64,000 bases of DNA from the NCBI RefSeq assembly GCF_012272835.1, contig NZ_JAAWWK010000004.1, positions 310,001 to 374,000 of the forward strand, in the 5' to 3' direction. The position numbers were made by a program, and so were the translations under genes. How positions within the stretch are numbered: the stretch's first letter is position 1; every line of letters begins with the position of its first letter. The stretch comes from Spongiibacter thalassae. Lineage in GTDB: Bacteria; Pseudomonadota; Gammaproteobacteria; Pseudomonadales; Spongiibacteraceae. Under the pieces are notes generated by a model. It searched no databases. It was not told the DNA's origin and worked only from the letters and a program-made list of their open reading frames with translations. Shown piece after piece: positions 31,529 through 41,627 of this stretch.

Positions 31529-32345
31529 GTAGTGGCTCAGCCTGTTTATTGTTCTTGGGGTCTATGCCCACCTGGCCCTTCTTGCCGGCGCGGCGGAGAA
31601 TCTCGCCGGCAAGCGCGAGGTAGGCCAGCGCCCCCTTGGATTGCTTGTCGTAGTACAGCACCGGCAGGCCGTGGCTTGGCGCCTCGGCAAGGCGGACATT
31701 GCGTGGAATCACCGTGCTGTAGAGGTCGTCGCCGAAATGGCGGCGCAAATCATCGGTAACCTGATTGGTCAAACTGTTGCGACCGTCGAACATGGTGCGC
31801 AGGATGCCCTCGATTTTTAATTCGGGGTTAATCAGTTGTTTAACTCGATTGATGGTGTTCAACAGCGCGCTCAAACCCTCCAGAGCGTAGTATTCACACT
31901 GCATCGGAATTACCACACCGTGGGCCGCTGCCAGAGCGTTGACGGTAAGCATGTTCAATGACGGCGGGCAGTCGATCAGAATATATTCGTAGTCGTCAAT
32001 TACCTGGGCCAGCGCCTCGCGCAGGCGAAATTCGCGGCCTATCTCGTTAAGCAGCTCGACTTCGGCAGCGGTGAGGTCCTGGTTTGCCGGAAGTACCATA
32101 AATCCGCTTTCCGGGGCTTCAACAACCGTATCGCTGACCGCACGGCTGTTCACCAGCACGTCGTAGATGCTGTGTTCCACAGCATTTTTGTTTACTCCGC
32201 AACCCATGGTGGCATTGCCCTGGGGGTCGAGGTCAACCAACAACACTCGACGCTTGGTCGCCGCCAGGGATGCGGCGAGATTCACGCTGGTGGTGGTTTT
32301 GCCGACACCGCCTTTTTGATTGGTGATTGCGTATATGGTGGCCAC
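31521..32345 (-). CDS. parA: Chromosome-partitioning ATPase ParA
   Basis: Deviant-Walker ATPase of 274 aa that moves ParB-parS complexes over the nucleoid. The GTG at 32345 is chosen (protein begins MATIYAITNQKGGVGKTTT) because AGGAA lies upstream and the protein then begins at the conserved ParA N terminus; an upstream in-frame start at 32381 would overlap rsmG by 26 bp. Walker A KGGVGKTT (11-18), DLDPQGNATMG and YILIDCPPSLNMLTVNAL are the family motifs. It follows rsmG by 10 bp and overlaps parB by 8 bp. Confidence 0.97.
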   Translation of the reverse strand: MATIYAITNQKGGVGKTTTSVNLAASLAATKRRVLLVDLDPQGNATMGCGVNKNAVEHSIYDVLVNSRAVSDTVVEAPESGFMVLPANQDLTAAEVELLNEIGREFRLREALAQVIDDYEYILIDCPPSLNMLTVNALAAAHGVVIPMQCEYYALEGLSALLNTINRVKQLINPELKIEGILRTMFDGRNSLTNQVTDDLRRHFGDDLYSTVIPRNVRLAEAPSHGLPVLYYDKQSKGALAYLALAGEILRRAGKKGQVGIDPKNNKQAEPLHG

Positions 32346-32355
32346 AGCCGGGTTC

Positions 32356-33012
32356 CTAGTTATCGCGCGCAGAAGGTTCACTGGCGGAGCGTCGCGAAAT
32401 CAGCAGCAGATGCCGAGCTTCGTTCACACCGGGAACTGAAAGAGAGAAACACTCGTCGACGATAAAGTGTTTTGGCAGTTGACTCAACTCCTCAGTGGGG
32501 TATTGGCCCTTCATCGCGAACAGTTTGCCCCCTTCAGCAAGCAAATGCTCGCAGCCATTGGCCATATCGGCCAGGGAGGCAAAGGCCCTCGAGGTAATGG
32601 CGTCAAAGCCCCGTGGATCCTGCAGTTTTTCAACCCGACAGCAGTGCACCTCAAGATTTTTCAAGCCTAACTGCTGACGCGCTTCAATCAGAAACCGGGT
32701 TTTTTTGCCATTGCTGTCCAGCAGCTCGAAATGGCGTTCGGGGTAGAGTATTGCTAAGGGTATACCGGGCAAACCGGGACCGGTGCCAACATCCAGCACC
32801 CGCTGACCCGTGAGCAAATTAGCGACACTCAGGCTGTCCAGCAGGTGGCGGCTGAGCATGTCCTGGGGGTCGCGAACGGCGGTGAGGTTGTAGGCCCGGT
32901 TCCACTTGTGCAGCAATTCCAGATAGCGCAGCAGCGAGGCGCTCTGCTCGGTGCTTAATTCAACGCCCAGTTGCCTAGCGCCACTCGTCAGCGCCTGTTC
33001 AAGATTGGTCAC
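32356..33012 (-). CDS. rsmG: 16S rRNA (guanine-527-N7)-methyltransferase
   Basis: 218-aa SAM-dependent methyltransferase modifying 16S rRNA G527. LDVGTGPGLPGIPLAI is the SAM-binding motif I and HLLDSLSVA a family mark. The start is GTG directly after the mnmG stop codon, so the two genes are translationally coupled. It leads into parA-parB, the usual gammaproteobacterial order. Confidence 0.97.
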   Translation of the reverse strand: MTNLEQALTSGARQLGVELSTEQSASLLRYLELLHKWNRAYNLTAVRDPQDMLSRHLLDSLSVANLLTGQRVLDVGTGPGLPGIPLAILYPERHFELLDSNGKKTRFLIEARQQLGLKNLEVHCCRVEKLQDPRGFDAITSRAFASLADMANGCEHLLAEGGKLFAMKGQYPTEELSQLPKHFIVDECFSLSVPGVNEARHLLLISRRSASEPSARDN

Positions 33013-34902
33013 TCAGGCAGACTTCCTTTCCAGCAGGCCGCGTTTTTTCAGCGTTATCAGCAACAGTGACACCGCCGCCGGGGTCACACCGGGAATACGC
33101 GACGCCTGAGCCAGAGTCTGAGGCCGTGTGTCACTCAGCTTCTGCTTGATTTCATTGGACAGGCCCTCGATCACCGAGTAGTCGAAATCCACCGGCAACG
33201 CCGTGTTTTCGTGGCGACGCAGGCGCTCGATCTCGTCCTTCTGCCGCTCGATGTACCCGGCATACTTCACGCTGATTTCCAGTTGTTCAGCAACGGCCGG
33301 GTCGATGGTTTCGCCGTTTTCAATCACCGCTGCCACATCGGCATAGCCCAGTTCCGGGCGCTTCATCAGCTCCAGCAGGTTGTATTCATGGCTCAAAGGC
33401 TTGTCGATTTTTGCCGATAAGGTCTCTGCGGCCGCAGACCCGGCCTGCACCCAGGTACTGGCCAGACGCTGCCGCTCACGGGTGATGGCTTCCTGCTTTT
33501 CGCAGAACACTTGCCAACGCTGATCATCGACCAAACCCAATTCGCGCCCTTTTTCGGTCAGGCGCTGATCGGCATTGTCTTCGCGCAGCAGCAGGCGGTA
33601 CTCCGCACGAGAGGTAAACATGCGATAGGGCTCTTTGGTGCCCATGGTTATCAGGTCATCGACCAGCACACCGATGTAGGCCTCGTCGCGGCGAGGGCAC
33701 CAAGCCTCCCGCTCTTGTGCCAGCAGTGCGGCATTGGCACCGGCCAGTAGTCCCTGGGCCGCGGCTTCTTCGTAACCGGTAGTGCCATTGATCTGACCCG
33801 CGAAGAACAGGCCGTGGATAAACTTGGTTTCCAGGGAGCTTTTCAGATCACGAGGCTCGAAAAAATCGTATTCGATTGCGTATCCCGGCCTTGTCATATG
33901 GGCGTTTTCAAAGCCTTTGATCGAGCGAACCAGCTCCAGCTGCACATCGAAGGGCAGGCTGGTGGAAATACCATTGGGGTAGAGCTCGTGGGTATTCAAT
34001 CCCTCGGGCTCGATAAAGACCTGATGGGATATCTTGTCCGCGAAGCGGTGCACCTTGTCCTCAATGGACGGACAGTAGCGGGGGCCAATACCTTCGATAA
34101 CGCCGGTATACATTGGTGATCGGTCCAGCCCTCCACGGATAATCTCGTGGCTGCGCTCATTGGTGTGGGTAATCCAGCAGCAGACCTGTTCAGGGTGCAT
34201 GTCCCGATTGCCCAAATAGGACATCACCGGGGCCGGGCTGTCGCCCCACTGTTGCTCAAGGCCGGAAAAATCGACGGTTTTGGCATCGATCCGTGGAGGT
34301 GTACCGGTTTTCAGGCGGTCTACCCGGAACGGCAGTTCCCGCAACCGATGTGCCAGCGCGATGGACGGTTGATCCCCGGCACGGCCACCACTGTGGTTGT
34401 CCAGACCAATATGTATCTTGCCGCCAAGGAATGTTCCAGCGGTAAGTACTACCGTTCGGCTGCGGAATTTCAGGCCGATATTGGTCACTACCCCTTTGAC
34501 GGTGTCACCTTCGACAATCAAATCGTCTACAGCTTGCTGAAATATGGCCAGATTCGGCTGGTTTTCCAAGGTTTCACGGATGGCCGCTTTGTACAGCACC
34601 CGATCAGCCTGCGCTCGCGTTGCTCTCACGGCAGGGCCTTTACGGGCATTGAGTACTCGAAACTGGATGCCGCCTTTGTCTGTTGCCAGCGCCATTGCGC
34701 CGCCGAGTGCATCGACCTCTTTCACCAAATGGCTTTTACCAATGCCGCCAATGGCGGGGTTACATGACATCTGACCAAGGGTTTCGATGTTATGGGTCAA
34801 CAAAAGCGTGGCAGAGCCCATTCGAGCGGCTGCCAAAGCGGCTTCGGTTCCGGCGTGACCGCCACCGATAACAATGACATCAAAACGTTCCGGGTAATCC
34901 AC
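33013..34902 (-). CDS. mnmG: tRNA uridine-5-carboxymethylaminomethyl modification enzyme MnmG (GidA)
   Basis: 629-aa FAD enzyme that, with MnmE, modifies the wobble uridine (U34) of some tRNAs. The FAD-binding [17 protein letters not shown] near the N terminus and [22 protein letters not shown] are typical. The GTG start is preceded by AGGTG. It heads the mnmG-rsmG-parA-parB run and borders the DnaA-box region on its 5' side. Its partner mnmE lies about 5.4 kb away, displaced by a three-gene insertion. Confidence 0.98.
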   Translation of the reverse strand: MDYPERFDVIVIGGGHAGTEAALAAARMGSATLLLTHNIETLGQMSCNPAIGGIGKSHLVKEVDALGGAMALATDKGGIQFRVLNARKGPAVRATRAQADRVLYKAAIRETLENQPNLAIFQQAVDDLIVEGDTVKGVVTNIGLKFRSRTVVLTAGTFLGGKIHIGLDNHSGGRAGDQPSIALAHRLRELPFRVDRLKTGTPPRIDAKTVDFSGLEQQWGDSPAPVMSYLGNRDMHPEQVCCWITHTNERSHEIIRGGLDRSPMYTGVIEGIGPRYCPSIEDKVHRFADKISHQVFIEPEGLNTHELYPNGISTSLPFDVQLELVRSIKGFENAHMTRPGYAIEYDFFEPRDLKSSLETKFIHGLFFAGQINGTTGYEEAAAQGLLAGANAALLAQEREAWCPRRDEAYIGVLVDDLITMGTKEPYRMFTSRAEYRLLLREDNADQRLTEKGRELGLVDDQRWQVFCEKQEAITRERQRLASTWVQAGSAAAETLSAKIDKPLSHEYNLLELMKRPELGYADVAAVIENGETIDPAVAEQLEISVKYAGYIERQKDEIERLRRHENTALPVDFDYSVIEGLSNEIKQKLSDTRPQTLAQASRIPGVTPAAVSLLLITLKKRGLLERKSA

Positions 34903-35347
34903 GGTGCACCTGACGAGTAAATGAGCTGGGGGCGAAATTATACGGGCTTGAAAATTCGCTGCAATGAATTGGTGAATTTTTAATCAATTCTTTTTTTGTT
35001 AAGAATTAAGTCTTTAAGAAGTATAGATATTTTATATGTTGATAAATCTATGTTTTTTTATTCTTAATGCTGTTACTACTGGAGTCCATTTTTGTTGATA
35101 ACTTATTTAATGTATTGATTTTAAAGTATAAATTGAATGTATAACCACGTTGTTTATCCACAGGATTCCTGTTCGGACCGTGTGGGTAGCCCTTGGATGA
35201 AATGTGGATAAGTTGGCCTGTTTTTTTCGGCTGTGGGTAAGGCCCAAGTTAATGACGGGTTTTACACAGGCTGGGGAGAATTCATACCGTAGTTGTTAAG
35301 GCCACATTTTTGGGGGAAAAGCGAATATTTTGGGAAAGCAGAGCGGT
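34903..35347. other. AT-rich gap with DnaA boxes (oriC-like, mnmG side)
   Basis: 445 bp without a gene. The first 250 bp beyond the mnmG start are very AT-rich (candidate unwinding region). Two perfect DnaA boxes are present: TTATCCACA at 35154-35162 and its reverse complement at 35203-35211. One-mismatch boxes lie at 35037-35045, 35093-35101 (both TGTTGATAA) and 35232-35240 (TGTGGGTAA). This is the place of oriC in E. coli, next to mnmG. The mnmG promoter must also lie here. Confidence 0.7.
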
Positions 35348-37240
35348 TTATTTGGGGTCAAGAGCCAGTAATTGGCCTATTTTCCCGTGGAGGCCCTGTA
35401 AGGAGACCGGCTTGCTCAAAAAGGCGTCCATACCGGCTTGGGTGCAGCGCAGCTGGTCTTCCTGATGGGTATTGGCGGAGAGTCCAATGATAGGGGTGGT
35501 GAGGCCGAGCTGGTCGCGTATCTGCTTGCTGGCCTCAAGGCCGTCCATAATAGGCATTTGCACGTCCATAAGAATGACGTCGACAGGGTGCTCTTGGAGT
35601 GCATGCAGAGCCTCTTCCCCGTTGTTCGCGCTGATGGCGAACATTCCCCACTTCTTGAGGCTGCGGATCACCAGCATCTGGTTGATGGGGTTGTCCTCTA
35701 CGACCAGCGCACTGAGTCCATCAAGGGCGTATTGGGGAGGCGGCGTGTCGTCCAGGCCAGTGTCCTTTTGCTGATAGGGACAGCGCCAGCTTAAGGTGAA
35801 AGTAGAGCCTTCACCCAGGACACTGTTCAACACCAAATCTGCTGACATCAGTTCGCTGAGGCGTTTGACAATGGCTAGCCCCAGTCCGGAGCCGCCATAG
35901 CGGCGAACAGTGGAGCTGTCGGCCTGTCGAAAGCTGTCAAAAATATAGCTTTTTTGCGCCTCGGATATTCCAATGCCGGTATCAGTCACCGAGAGGGATA
36001 GTTCGCAGTTCTGCTGATCCACGGCGTGGCCGTCGAGAATGATCGAGACTTTGCCTTCGTGGGTAAATTTAATGGCATTTGAGCACAGGTTAATCAGTAT
36101 CTGCCGAAGTCGGGTTTCATCACCGAGAACGTCAACGCTGCGAAGAAAGGACGCGCAGGTATAAGTGAGTTCAATATTCTTGCGTTTTGCTTCCAGCTCC
36201 TGGGTGGGGATAATCTGACGAATAAGCCCGTCTATGCTGAAATAGCGCTGTTCCAGTTCGAGGTTGCCCTTTTCAATTTTGGAATAATCGAGGATATCGT
36301 TGACGATCTCCAACAGGTGTTCGCTGGAACTGCGGGCGATGTCGAGATAGTCCTTCTGTTCACTGTTGAGGTCGGTGCCTGCAAGCAGTTGTAACATGCC
36401 TATGGCGCCGTTCATGGGCGTGCGTAATTCGTGGGTCATTGTTGCCAGGAAGAGGCTTTTCGCCTGACTCGCCTGTTCTGCATCTGCCTTGGCGATTTGA
36501 AGTTCGCTCAAATGGCGATTCAGCGCGTTGCTTTGTTCTTCTATCGACTCCGCCATTTTATTGATGTGCTTTTGCAGCTCACCGAGTTCGCCGGAGTGAC
36601 GGGTTTGTATACGACTGCTGAGATGCCCGCGGGCGAGTTGCCGAGTCACCTGCTGTACCTCTTGCAGAGGCTTTGACAGATTTTTACTGATGTACCAGGC
36701 CAGAGCAATACCCAGTAAAAAGGCAACGCCGCCGATAAAACTGGACACAACGAAAATTTGTGATTGGAGCGTATGGAGGCGGTTATTGGAAATTTCCAGT
36801 TCAAGTTTTCCCAGGGCCCTCGGCGGGTGTGATTGCAGAATTTCACCGGTGATGGTGTCACGCAGTGGAATACTGCTCTGGGTGATTTCCTGCTGTACCA
36901 AAGTCGTCGAATCATAGTTGTGATCAGTGTAAGCCACTGACACCGTTTGATTATCGCGGGTGGTGATTTTTATACTGACGATGTCTTTGTTAAGTGCGCT
37001 TTTGATGATTTCGTGCAGCTGTTCCTTATTGTTGGAAATCAGCGCGAGCTCACTCAGCGAAGCAATATTCTGGGCGATTTTATAGGCAATATCGAGCTGG
37101 TTTTCCTTGGCATCGTGTAAACGGCTCGCAATGGAATAACCAAAAAGCGCGAGGAATAAAATGATCATAGGCGCCAGGCTTACCAACAATATTTGCTGGA
37201 AAAGACTGTTTGAAAATTTCCTTTTAATCATTTTTTTCAC
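35348..37240 (-). CDS. Hybrid sensor histidine kinase with receiver domain
   Basis: 630-aa inner-membrane kinase: two membrane helices (about 15-37 and 162-183) flanking a periplasmic sensor region, HAMP linker (about 184-235), HisKA with His270 in [11 protein letters not shown], HATPase with Asn388, DTGIGI (420-425) and GGSGLGLAI (449-457), and a C-terminal receiver with phospho-acceptor Asp559 in ILMDVQMP. No Hpt domain follows, and no separate response regulator is next door, so the output is unknown. It overlaps the binding-protein gene by 17 bp, which implies coupled translation and a shared job: sensing through that protein. Confidence 0.93.
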   Translation of the reverse strand: MKKMIKRKFSNSLFQQILLVSLAPMIILFLALFGYSIASRLHDAKENQLDIAYKIAQNIASLSELALISNNKEQLHEIIKSALNKDIVSIKITTRDNQTVSVAYTDHNYDSTTLVQQEITQSSIPLRDTITGEILQSHPPRALGKLELEISNNRLHTLQSQIFVVSSFIGGVAFLLGIALAWYISKNLSKPLQEVQQVTRQLARGHLSSRIQTRHSGELGELQKHINKMAESIEEQSNALNRHLSELQIAKADAEQASQAKSLFLATMTHELRTPMNGAIGMLQLLAGTDLNSEQKDYLDIARSSSEHLLEIVNDILDYSKIEKGNLELEQRYFSIDGLIRQIIPTQELEAKRKNIELTYTCASFLRSVDVLGDETRLRQILINLCSNAIKFTHEGKVSIILDGHAVDQQNCELSLSVTDTGIGISEAQKSYIFDSFRQADSSTVRRYGGSGLGLAIVKRLSELMSADLVLNSVLGEGSTFTLSWRCPYQQKDTGLDDTPPPQYALDGLSALVVEDNPINQMLVIRSLKKWGMFAISANNGEEALHALQEHPVDVILMDVQMPIMDGLEASKQIRDQLGLTTPIIGLSANTHQEDQLRCTQAGMDAFLSKPVSLQGLHGKIGQLLALDPK

Positions 37241-38108
37241 GCAGCATAAATTTCTTCAGAGCCTCTTCGCCAGGCAGGTTTAGGCCAAGGGATTCCGCAA
37301 CGTTGTAATTCACTTTTACGTCAAACTCCTGTGGGTAGTGCGGCGCGGAAAGTGTGTCTGTGCCGATATAAGTGTGAATCATATCCCGTAGCGCTGTCGC
37401 ATAGTGCTCAGTCTGGGAGACGACAGAAGCGACAGCGCCGGCCGTGACGAAACTCTCGCTAGGGCCAATCAACGGTGAACGATGCCGAAGACTTGCCAGT
37501 AAAATGCCACGAATACTTTGTGCGTTGTACAGTTCGCGCTCGGGTGTCGCCAGTAAAAAATGACTGTCCTGTATCGCCTTGTTTATTTGACGCTGTGCGT
37601 TATGAAGGTCAACTTTGGCAGTAATAAAATCGAAATTTTGAAAATTTGATTTCGATTTCTCCAGCTCTTCCTGATAATAATTATCCATAAACACTACGCC
37701 AATTCGTGCGGCACTTCCCTTTACCAAGGCGTTGATAAGTTCGAGCTGTCGGCGTAGAGGTTGTCCTGAGAAAATCGCGCTGCTTTTTGCATTGTGGTGT
37801 TTGCGGTAGGCGATCACGTCGGCGTAGAGCGCGATGCTGGCGCGGTAGTTGTTATTATCCAGCAACGGAAGTAAGTGGTCGGAAACGACCACGAGTATGT
37901 CGCCGCGCTGGGAAGGTTCAGGCAGGGAATTTTCGTATTCCCTGACGTTAAATTCGGCCTTATTGCTGATTTTTTTTACCAGTGTTGTTAACGCCGAATT
38001 TTTTGTGGGCAATACAATATCGACCGTGACTTTGCTGTCATCGGCGGTGGCGTTGCTGAAAGTGCTTAATAGCATTATCAGCATTATTCCGTATGTAATG
38101 TATTTCAA
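37224..38108 (-). CDS. Periplasmic binding protein, ABC_sub_bind-like, coupled to a sensor kinase
   Basis: 294 aa with a signal peptide ([20 protein letters not shown]) and an alpha/beta two-lobe layout resembling the ABC transporter substrate-binding family that has no fixed ligand: [62 protein letters not shown]. No ABC permease or ATPase gene is nearby. It lies 38 bp after the TonB receptor gene and overlaps the kinase gene, so it probably delivers ligand-bound information to the kinase's periplasmic domain rather than feeding a transporter. Family call is moderate. Confidence 0.72.
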   Translation of the reverse strand: MKYITYGIMLIMLLSTFSNATADDSKVTVDIVLPTKNSALTTLVKKISNKAEFNVREYENSLPEPSQRGDILVVVSDHLLPLLDNNNYRASIALYADVIAYRKHHNAKSSAIFSGQPLRRQLELINALVKGSAARIGVVFMDNYYQEELEKSKSNFQNFDFITAKVDLHNAQRQINKAIQDSHFLLATPERELYNAQSIRGILLASLRHRSPLIGPSESFVTAGAVASVVSQTEHYATALRDMIHTYIGTDTLSAPHYPQEFDVKVNYNVAESLGLNLPGEEALKKFMLREKND

Positions 38109-38146
38109 GAGGCTAGTCCTTGCCGCTCATAATGGGTTGCCGCTGT

Positions 38147-40117
38147 TCAGTAACGTAGGCTCAGTGAGACCAGATGTCTCGACGCATCGTTGTAGAAGTT
38201 GTCTGAAAGCAGTTCACTATTATTGTCGTGCCGGTAATACCATACGTAGGCCAGCTCGATGTCTGTTTTGGCGAAAGTAAACTGTTTGGCGATTCTGGTA
38301 TCTGAGCGTGAAAACGTATTCCTGTTTCTGGTTTCCGTATTTTCGGTGTAATAGCGAGAGTAGGAAATTTGTATGTTGTTGCCGAATTCGTAACTGATTA
38401 ACGCACTGGCGGCATTTTTTGAGGTGAAACTGGCTTCTGTATGCGGCGAGCTGGTATCAGAGTTGATATATGAGTAACTTGCGTGCACCAGCCATTGTGG
38501 AGAGGGCCTGAAGTCGATTTCGGTTTCGACACCGCGCTGCTTTAGCCAGTCGCCATTTTTCGGGTTAAATCGCTCTAGTGAAACAGGATCGGAAATCAGT
38601 CGGGTGAATTTGTCATTAAAGATTTTGACGTCCCATTGCAGTCCTAGTTCAATAAAATTTCCGTAATAGCCGGCTTCTCGGGATTGGATGTTCTCGGCTT
38701 TCAGGTTCGGGTTTCCACTGGCGTGAAGAATAAATTTTCCGGTCTCTTTGCCCTCTTCTCGCGGGCGAATATTTCTCGCGGTATAGGTCCAGTCGGCAGA
38801 GGTTTCAAAGAGATCAGGGCTGCGCACCGCTTCTGAATATACTGCCCTGAGGCTGTGCCGAGGGGTGATATGAAAATGCAGTGAGGCGCGGGGGGACAGA
38901 TGGTTTTGTTCGTTGTCGTCACGCTCCCAGGACGCACCAATATTGGCGGTGATGCGGTCTGAGGCGGCGTATTCCGCATTGGCGAATAGCTGATAACTTT
39001 CGCTGCTGACTGTACCGTTATAGTAGGTTTCGGAGTGCACTCTGTTGTTTCTGATATGAAACCCACTCACTGTGGATAAGGCGTGGTTCCATACCAGTGT
39101 GTCCTGGAACTCGACATCGTAGCTGAACTGGGTAATGTCTTCGTTGGCGTCAACCAGGACCAGCGGAGAACTGTGCTCCGGCTGATTGACAAAGGCTGGT
39201 GGGAGCTGGGCTGTCCACCGGCGCCGTTGTACCTGACGGGAATAGTCGACGCGTAACTGCTGGCTGTGTTCGGAGCTGTATTCCCAGGCGAGTTTGGTGG
39301 TAAAAAAATAGTCTTTTACATAGTCGTCCGGGGCGGTTACGTCGATATCAGCGAAATCATCGGTGGTTTCTCCCTGTTTGTAACCCGCGCTGATATTCAG
39401 GCCGACGTCGTCGGTGAGGAAGCGCTCGTAACGGAGATTGAATAACTCGCTGTTGTCGCTGTCGCGGCGGTCTGCGCCGTTCCTGTCGTGATCGAAACCC
39501 TCATCCCGACGGCTGACGGCGGTAATTCGGTATTTGCCACCTTCAAAGTCGCCGGCGTGACTGAGTAAATAATCCTCGGTGCTGCCGCTGCCTTGTTGAG
39601 CCTTTACATAGAGTCGATCGCTGTCGTCGGGATGTCGGGTAATAATGTTTATCACGCCCAGAAAAGCGTTGGCGCCATAGCTGGCTGTTGATGGGCCGCG
39701 AACTATTTCAATTCGTTGAATGTCTTCAATCGCCAGGGGAATATCGTTCCAGTCTACGGTGGCCAGACCAGCCTGGTACACGCTGCGGCCGTCAATAAGA
39801 ACCTGCATACGCCGCGAGTCCCGGTAGTTGGTGCCGTGATAGCTGACTACGTGGTTCCAACCGTCTCTGGCGCCGACAAAGGTGCCGGGAATCAGCCTGA
39901 ACAATTCCGGGATGCGCCGTATTCCTGAGGCGGCGATCATATGCCGGTCGATAATACTGACACTGGCGGGCACATTGTGACGACTTTGCTTGAGGCGAGC
40001 GGGGGTGAGAACAACAGGAAGTGCGTCGTCCTGCCATAACTCAGCCTGTGTCGGGGCACAAAGGGCAAGGCTTATAACTAATGTACTAGAGCTGACGATA
40101 GGTTTGGTTTTGCGCAT
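38147..40117 (-). CDS. TonB-dependent outer-membrane receptor (sensing operon)
   Basis: 656-aa receptor. The ATG at 40117 is preceded by GAAAGG and opens a signal peptide (MRKTKPIVSSSTLVISLALCAPTQA); the longer frame to 40141 is unlikely. The plug has VLTPARLKQSRHNVPASVSII and IEIVRGPSTASYGANAFLGVINIIT, typical of the small iron-complex or cobalamin receptors; the barrel ends DASRHLVSLSLRY. It heads a three-gene run with the binding protein and hybrid kinase. The ligand is not evident; receptor, binding protein and kinase together suggest substrate sensing linked to uptake. Confidence 0.93.
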   Translation of the reverse strand: MRKTKPIVSSSTLVISLALCAPTQAELWQDDALPVVLTPARLKQSRHNVPASVSIIDRHMIAASGIRRIPELFRLIPGTFVGARDGWNHVVSYHGTNYRDSRRMQVLIDGRSVYQAGLATVDWNDIPLAIEDIQRIEIVRGPSTASYGANAFLGVINIITRHPDDSDRLYVKAQQGSGSTEDYLLSHAGDFEGGKYRITAVSRRDEGFDHDRNGADRRDSDNSELFNLRYERFLTDDVGLNISAGYKQGETTDDFADIDVTAPDDYVKDYFFTTKLAWEYSSEHSQQLRVDYSRQVQRRRWTAQLPPAFVNQPEHSSPLVLVDANEDITQFSYDVEFQDTLVWNHALSTVSGFHIRNNRVHSETYYNGTVSSESYQLFANAEYAASDRITANIGASWERDDNEQNHLSPRASLHFHITPRHSLRAVYSEAVRSPDLFETSADWTYTARNIRPREEGKETGKFILHASGNPNLKAENIQSREAGYYGNFIELGLQWDVKIFNDKFTRLISDPVSLERFNPKNGDWLKQRGVETEIDFRPSPQWLVHASYSYINSDTSSPHTEASFTSKNAASALISYEFGNNIQISYSRYYTENTETRNRNTFSRSDTRIAKQFTFAKTDIELAYVWYYRHDNNSELLSDNFYNDASRHLVSLSLRY

Positions 40118-40256
40118 TTTTCTGCCTTTCAGTGTAAGCATCTGTAGTTATAGTCCCTGCTGCGCTTTTTTTATAGCGGTGCCAGGGAATTTCCGTGTTT
40201 TTGTCGGACGGAGGGAGATAGGGAAGTGTAGCGCGGGACGATTGCTCGGGGGATCG

Positions 40257-41618
40257 TTATTTACCGATACAAAAGCTTGAGAAAATACGTCCCAGCAGGT
40301 CGTCGGAGGTAAAACTGCCGGTGATTTCGGCAAGGCTCTGTTGGGCGAGACGAAGTTCTTCTGCCAATAATTCGCCAGCCATATTGGCGCGGAGCTGGTA
40401 TTCACCCTGGTCGAGATGGTGTTGAGCCTGGTGAAGGGCTTCGATGTGGCGCCGCCGAGCGATAAATGGGCTGTCGCTCTCGTCAAAGCCGACGCACTCT
40501 TTCAGGTGCGTTCGCAGCAGATCGATGCCCTGCTCCTGCTTCGCGCTAAGGGTTAGCGTGGGAATGTCGCTGTTGTTATAGGCGACGGGCCTTTGGCTGA
40601 TATCACATTTATTCAGGATCAGACTGAGCTTGCCCTGCTTGGCAAAGTGGCTGAATTCCTCAGGGATAGGCTGCGAGGCTTCGCCGTTGTCGAGGCTGCT
40701 GTCGACGATAAGTAGCACTCTGTCTGCCTTATCAATTTCCTGCCAGGCGCGACGTATACCTTCCTGTTCTACGGGGTCATCGCTGTCGCGAAGTCCGGCG
40801 GTATCAATGACGTGAAGGGGCATGCCGTCGATCAGGATATTTTCTCTCAGCACATCCCTTGTTGTGCCAGCGATATCGGTAACAATGGCCGACTCCCGCC
40901 CTGCCAGCGCATTCAGCAGACTGGATTTTCCTGCATTGGGCTTGCCGGCGATTACCACGGTCATACCCTCTCGGAGCAGGCTACCCTGTTTGGCAGACTG
41001 GCTTACGCGCTGCAATTGTTGCTGGATTTCCTTAAGTTGGTTGGCGACGTGGCTGTCACTGATAAAGTCGATTTCTTCTTCAGGAAAGTCGATAGCGGCT
41101 TCAACATAAATGCGCAGGGTGGTGACTGCTTCAACCAGTGCGTCGATCTCGCGACTGAAGGCACCATCCAAAGAGCGCATGGCTTGTCGGGCCGCTTGCT
41201 CAGATGCGCTGTCGATGAGGTCGGCAATCGCCTCGGCTTGGGCAAGGTCGATTTTATTATTCAAAAAGGCGCGTTCGGAAAACTCGCCGGGACGGGCCAT
41301 GCGGGCGCCAGCGCGAATAACGGCTTTCAGCAGGCGATCCATTATCACTGGGCCGCCGTGGCCTTGCAGTTCAACGACATCTTCGCCGGTAAAGGAGTTT
41401 GGGCCGGGAAAATACAGGGCGATACCCTGATCGATGAGGTCCCGTTGACTGCCCTCACCCTCAGCAAAGTAGCTGAATAGTGCCCGTCGTGGTGTCGGGC
41501 TGCTGTCGAGCAGAGATTCGGCTATTTGCAGGCTTTTGCTGCCGGAGATACGAAGAATACCGACACCGCCCTTCCCTGGCGGTGTCGCAATAGCGGTGAT
41601 CGTATCCTGATGGCTCAT
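40257..41618 (-). CDS. mnmE: tRNA modification GTPase MnmE (TrmE)
   Basis: 453-aa GTPase, partner of MnmG in U34 tRNA modification. P-loop [14 protein letters not shown], switch [14 protein letters not shown] and the C-terminal CIGK, with the catalytic-residue cysteine, are intact. It lies 9 bp after yidC, in the standard rpmH-rnpA-yidD-yidC-mnmE order. Confidence 0.98.
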   Translation of the reverse strand: MSHQDTITAIATPPGKGGVGILRISGSKSLQIAESLLDSSPTPRRALFSYFAEGEGSQRDLIDQGIALYFPGPNSFTGEDVVELQGHGGPVIMDRLLKAVIRAGARMARPGEFSERAFLNNKIDLAQAEAIADLIDSASEQAARQAMRSLDGAFSREIDALVEAVTTLRIYVEAAIDFPEEEIDFISDSHVANQLKEIQQQLQRVSQSAKQGSLLREGMTVVIAGKPNAGKSSLLNALAGRESAIVTDIAGTTRDVLRENILIDGMPLHVIDTAGLRDSDDPVEQEGIRRAWQEIDKADRVLLIVDSSLDNGEASQPIPEEFSHFAKQGKLSLILNKCDISQRPVAYNNSDIPTLTLSAKQEQGIDLLRTHLKECVGFDESDSPFIARRRHIEALHQAQHHLDQGEYQLRANMAGELLAEELRLAQQSLAEITGSFTSDDLLGRIFSSFCIGK

Positions 41619-41627
41619 CGTCGCTGC

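Noticed and set aside
40118-40256. TGGCAC-containing stretch upstream of the sensing operon, looked at as a sigma-54 promoter
   Set aside because: The GC pair expected ten bases after the GG is missing, so it does not fit the -24/-12 pattern.
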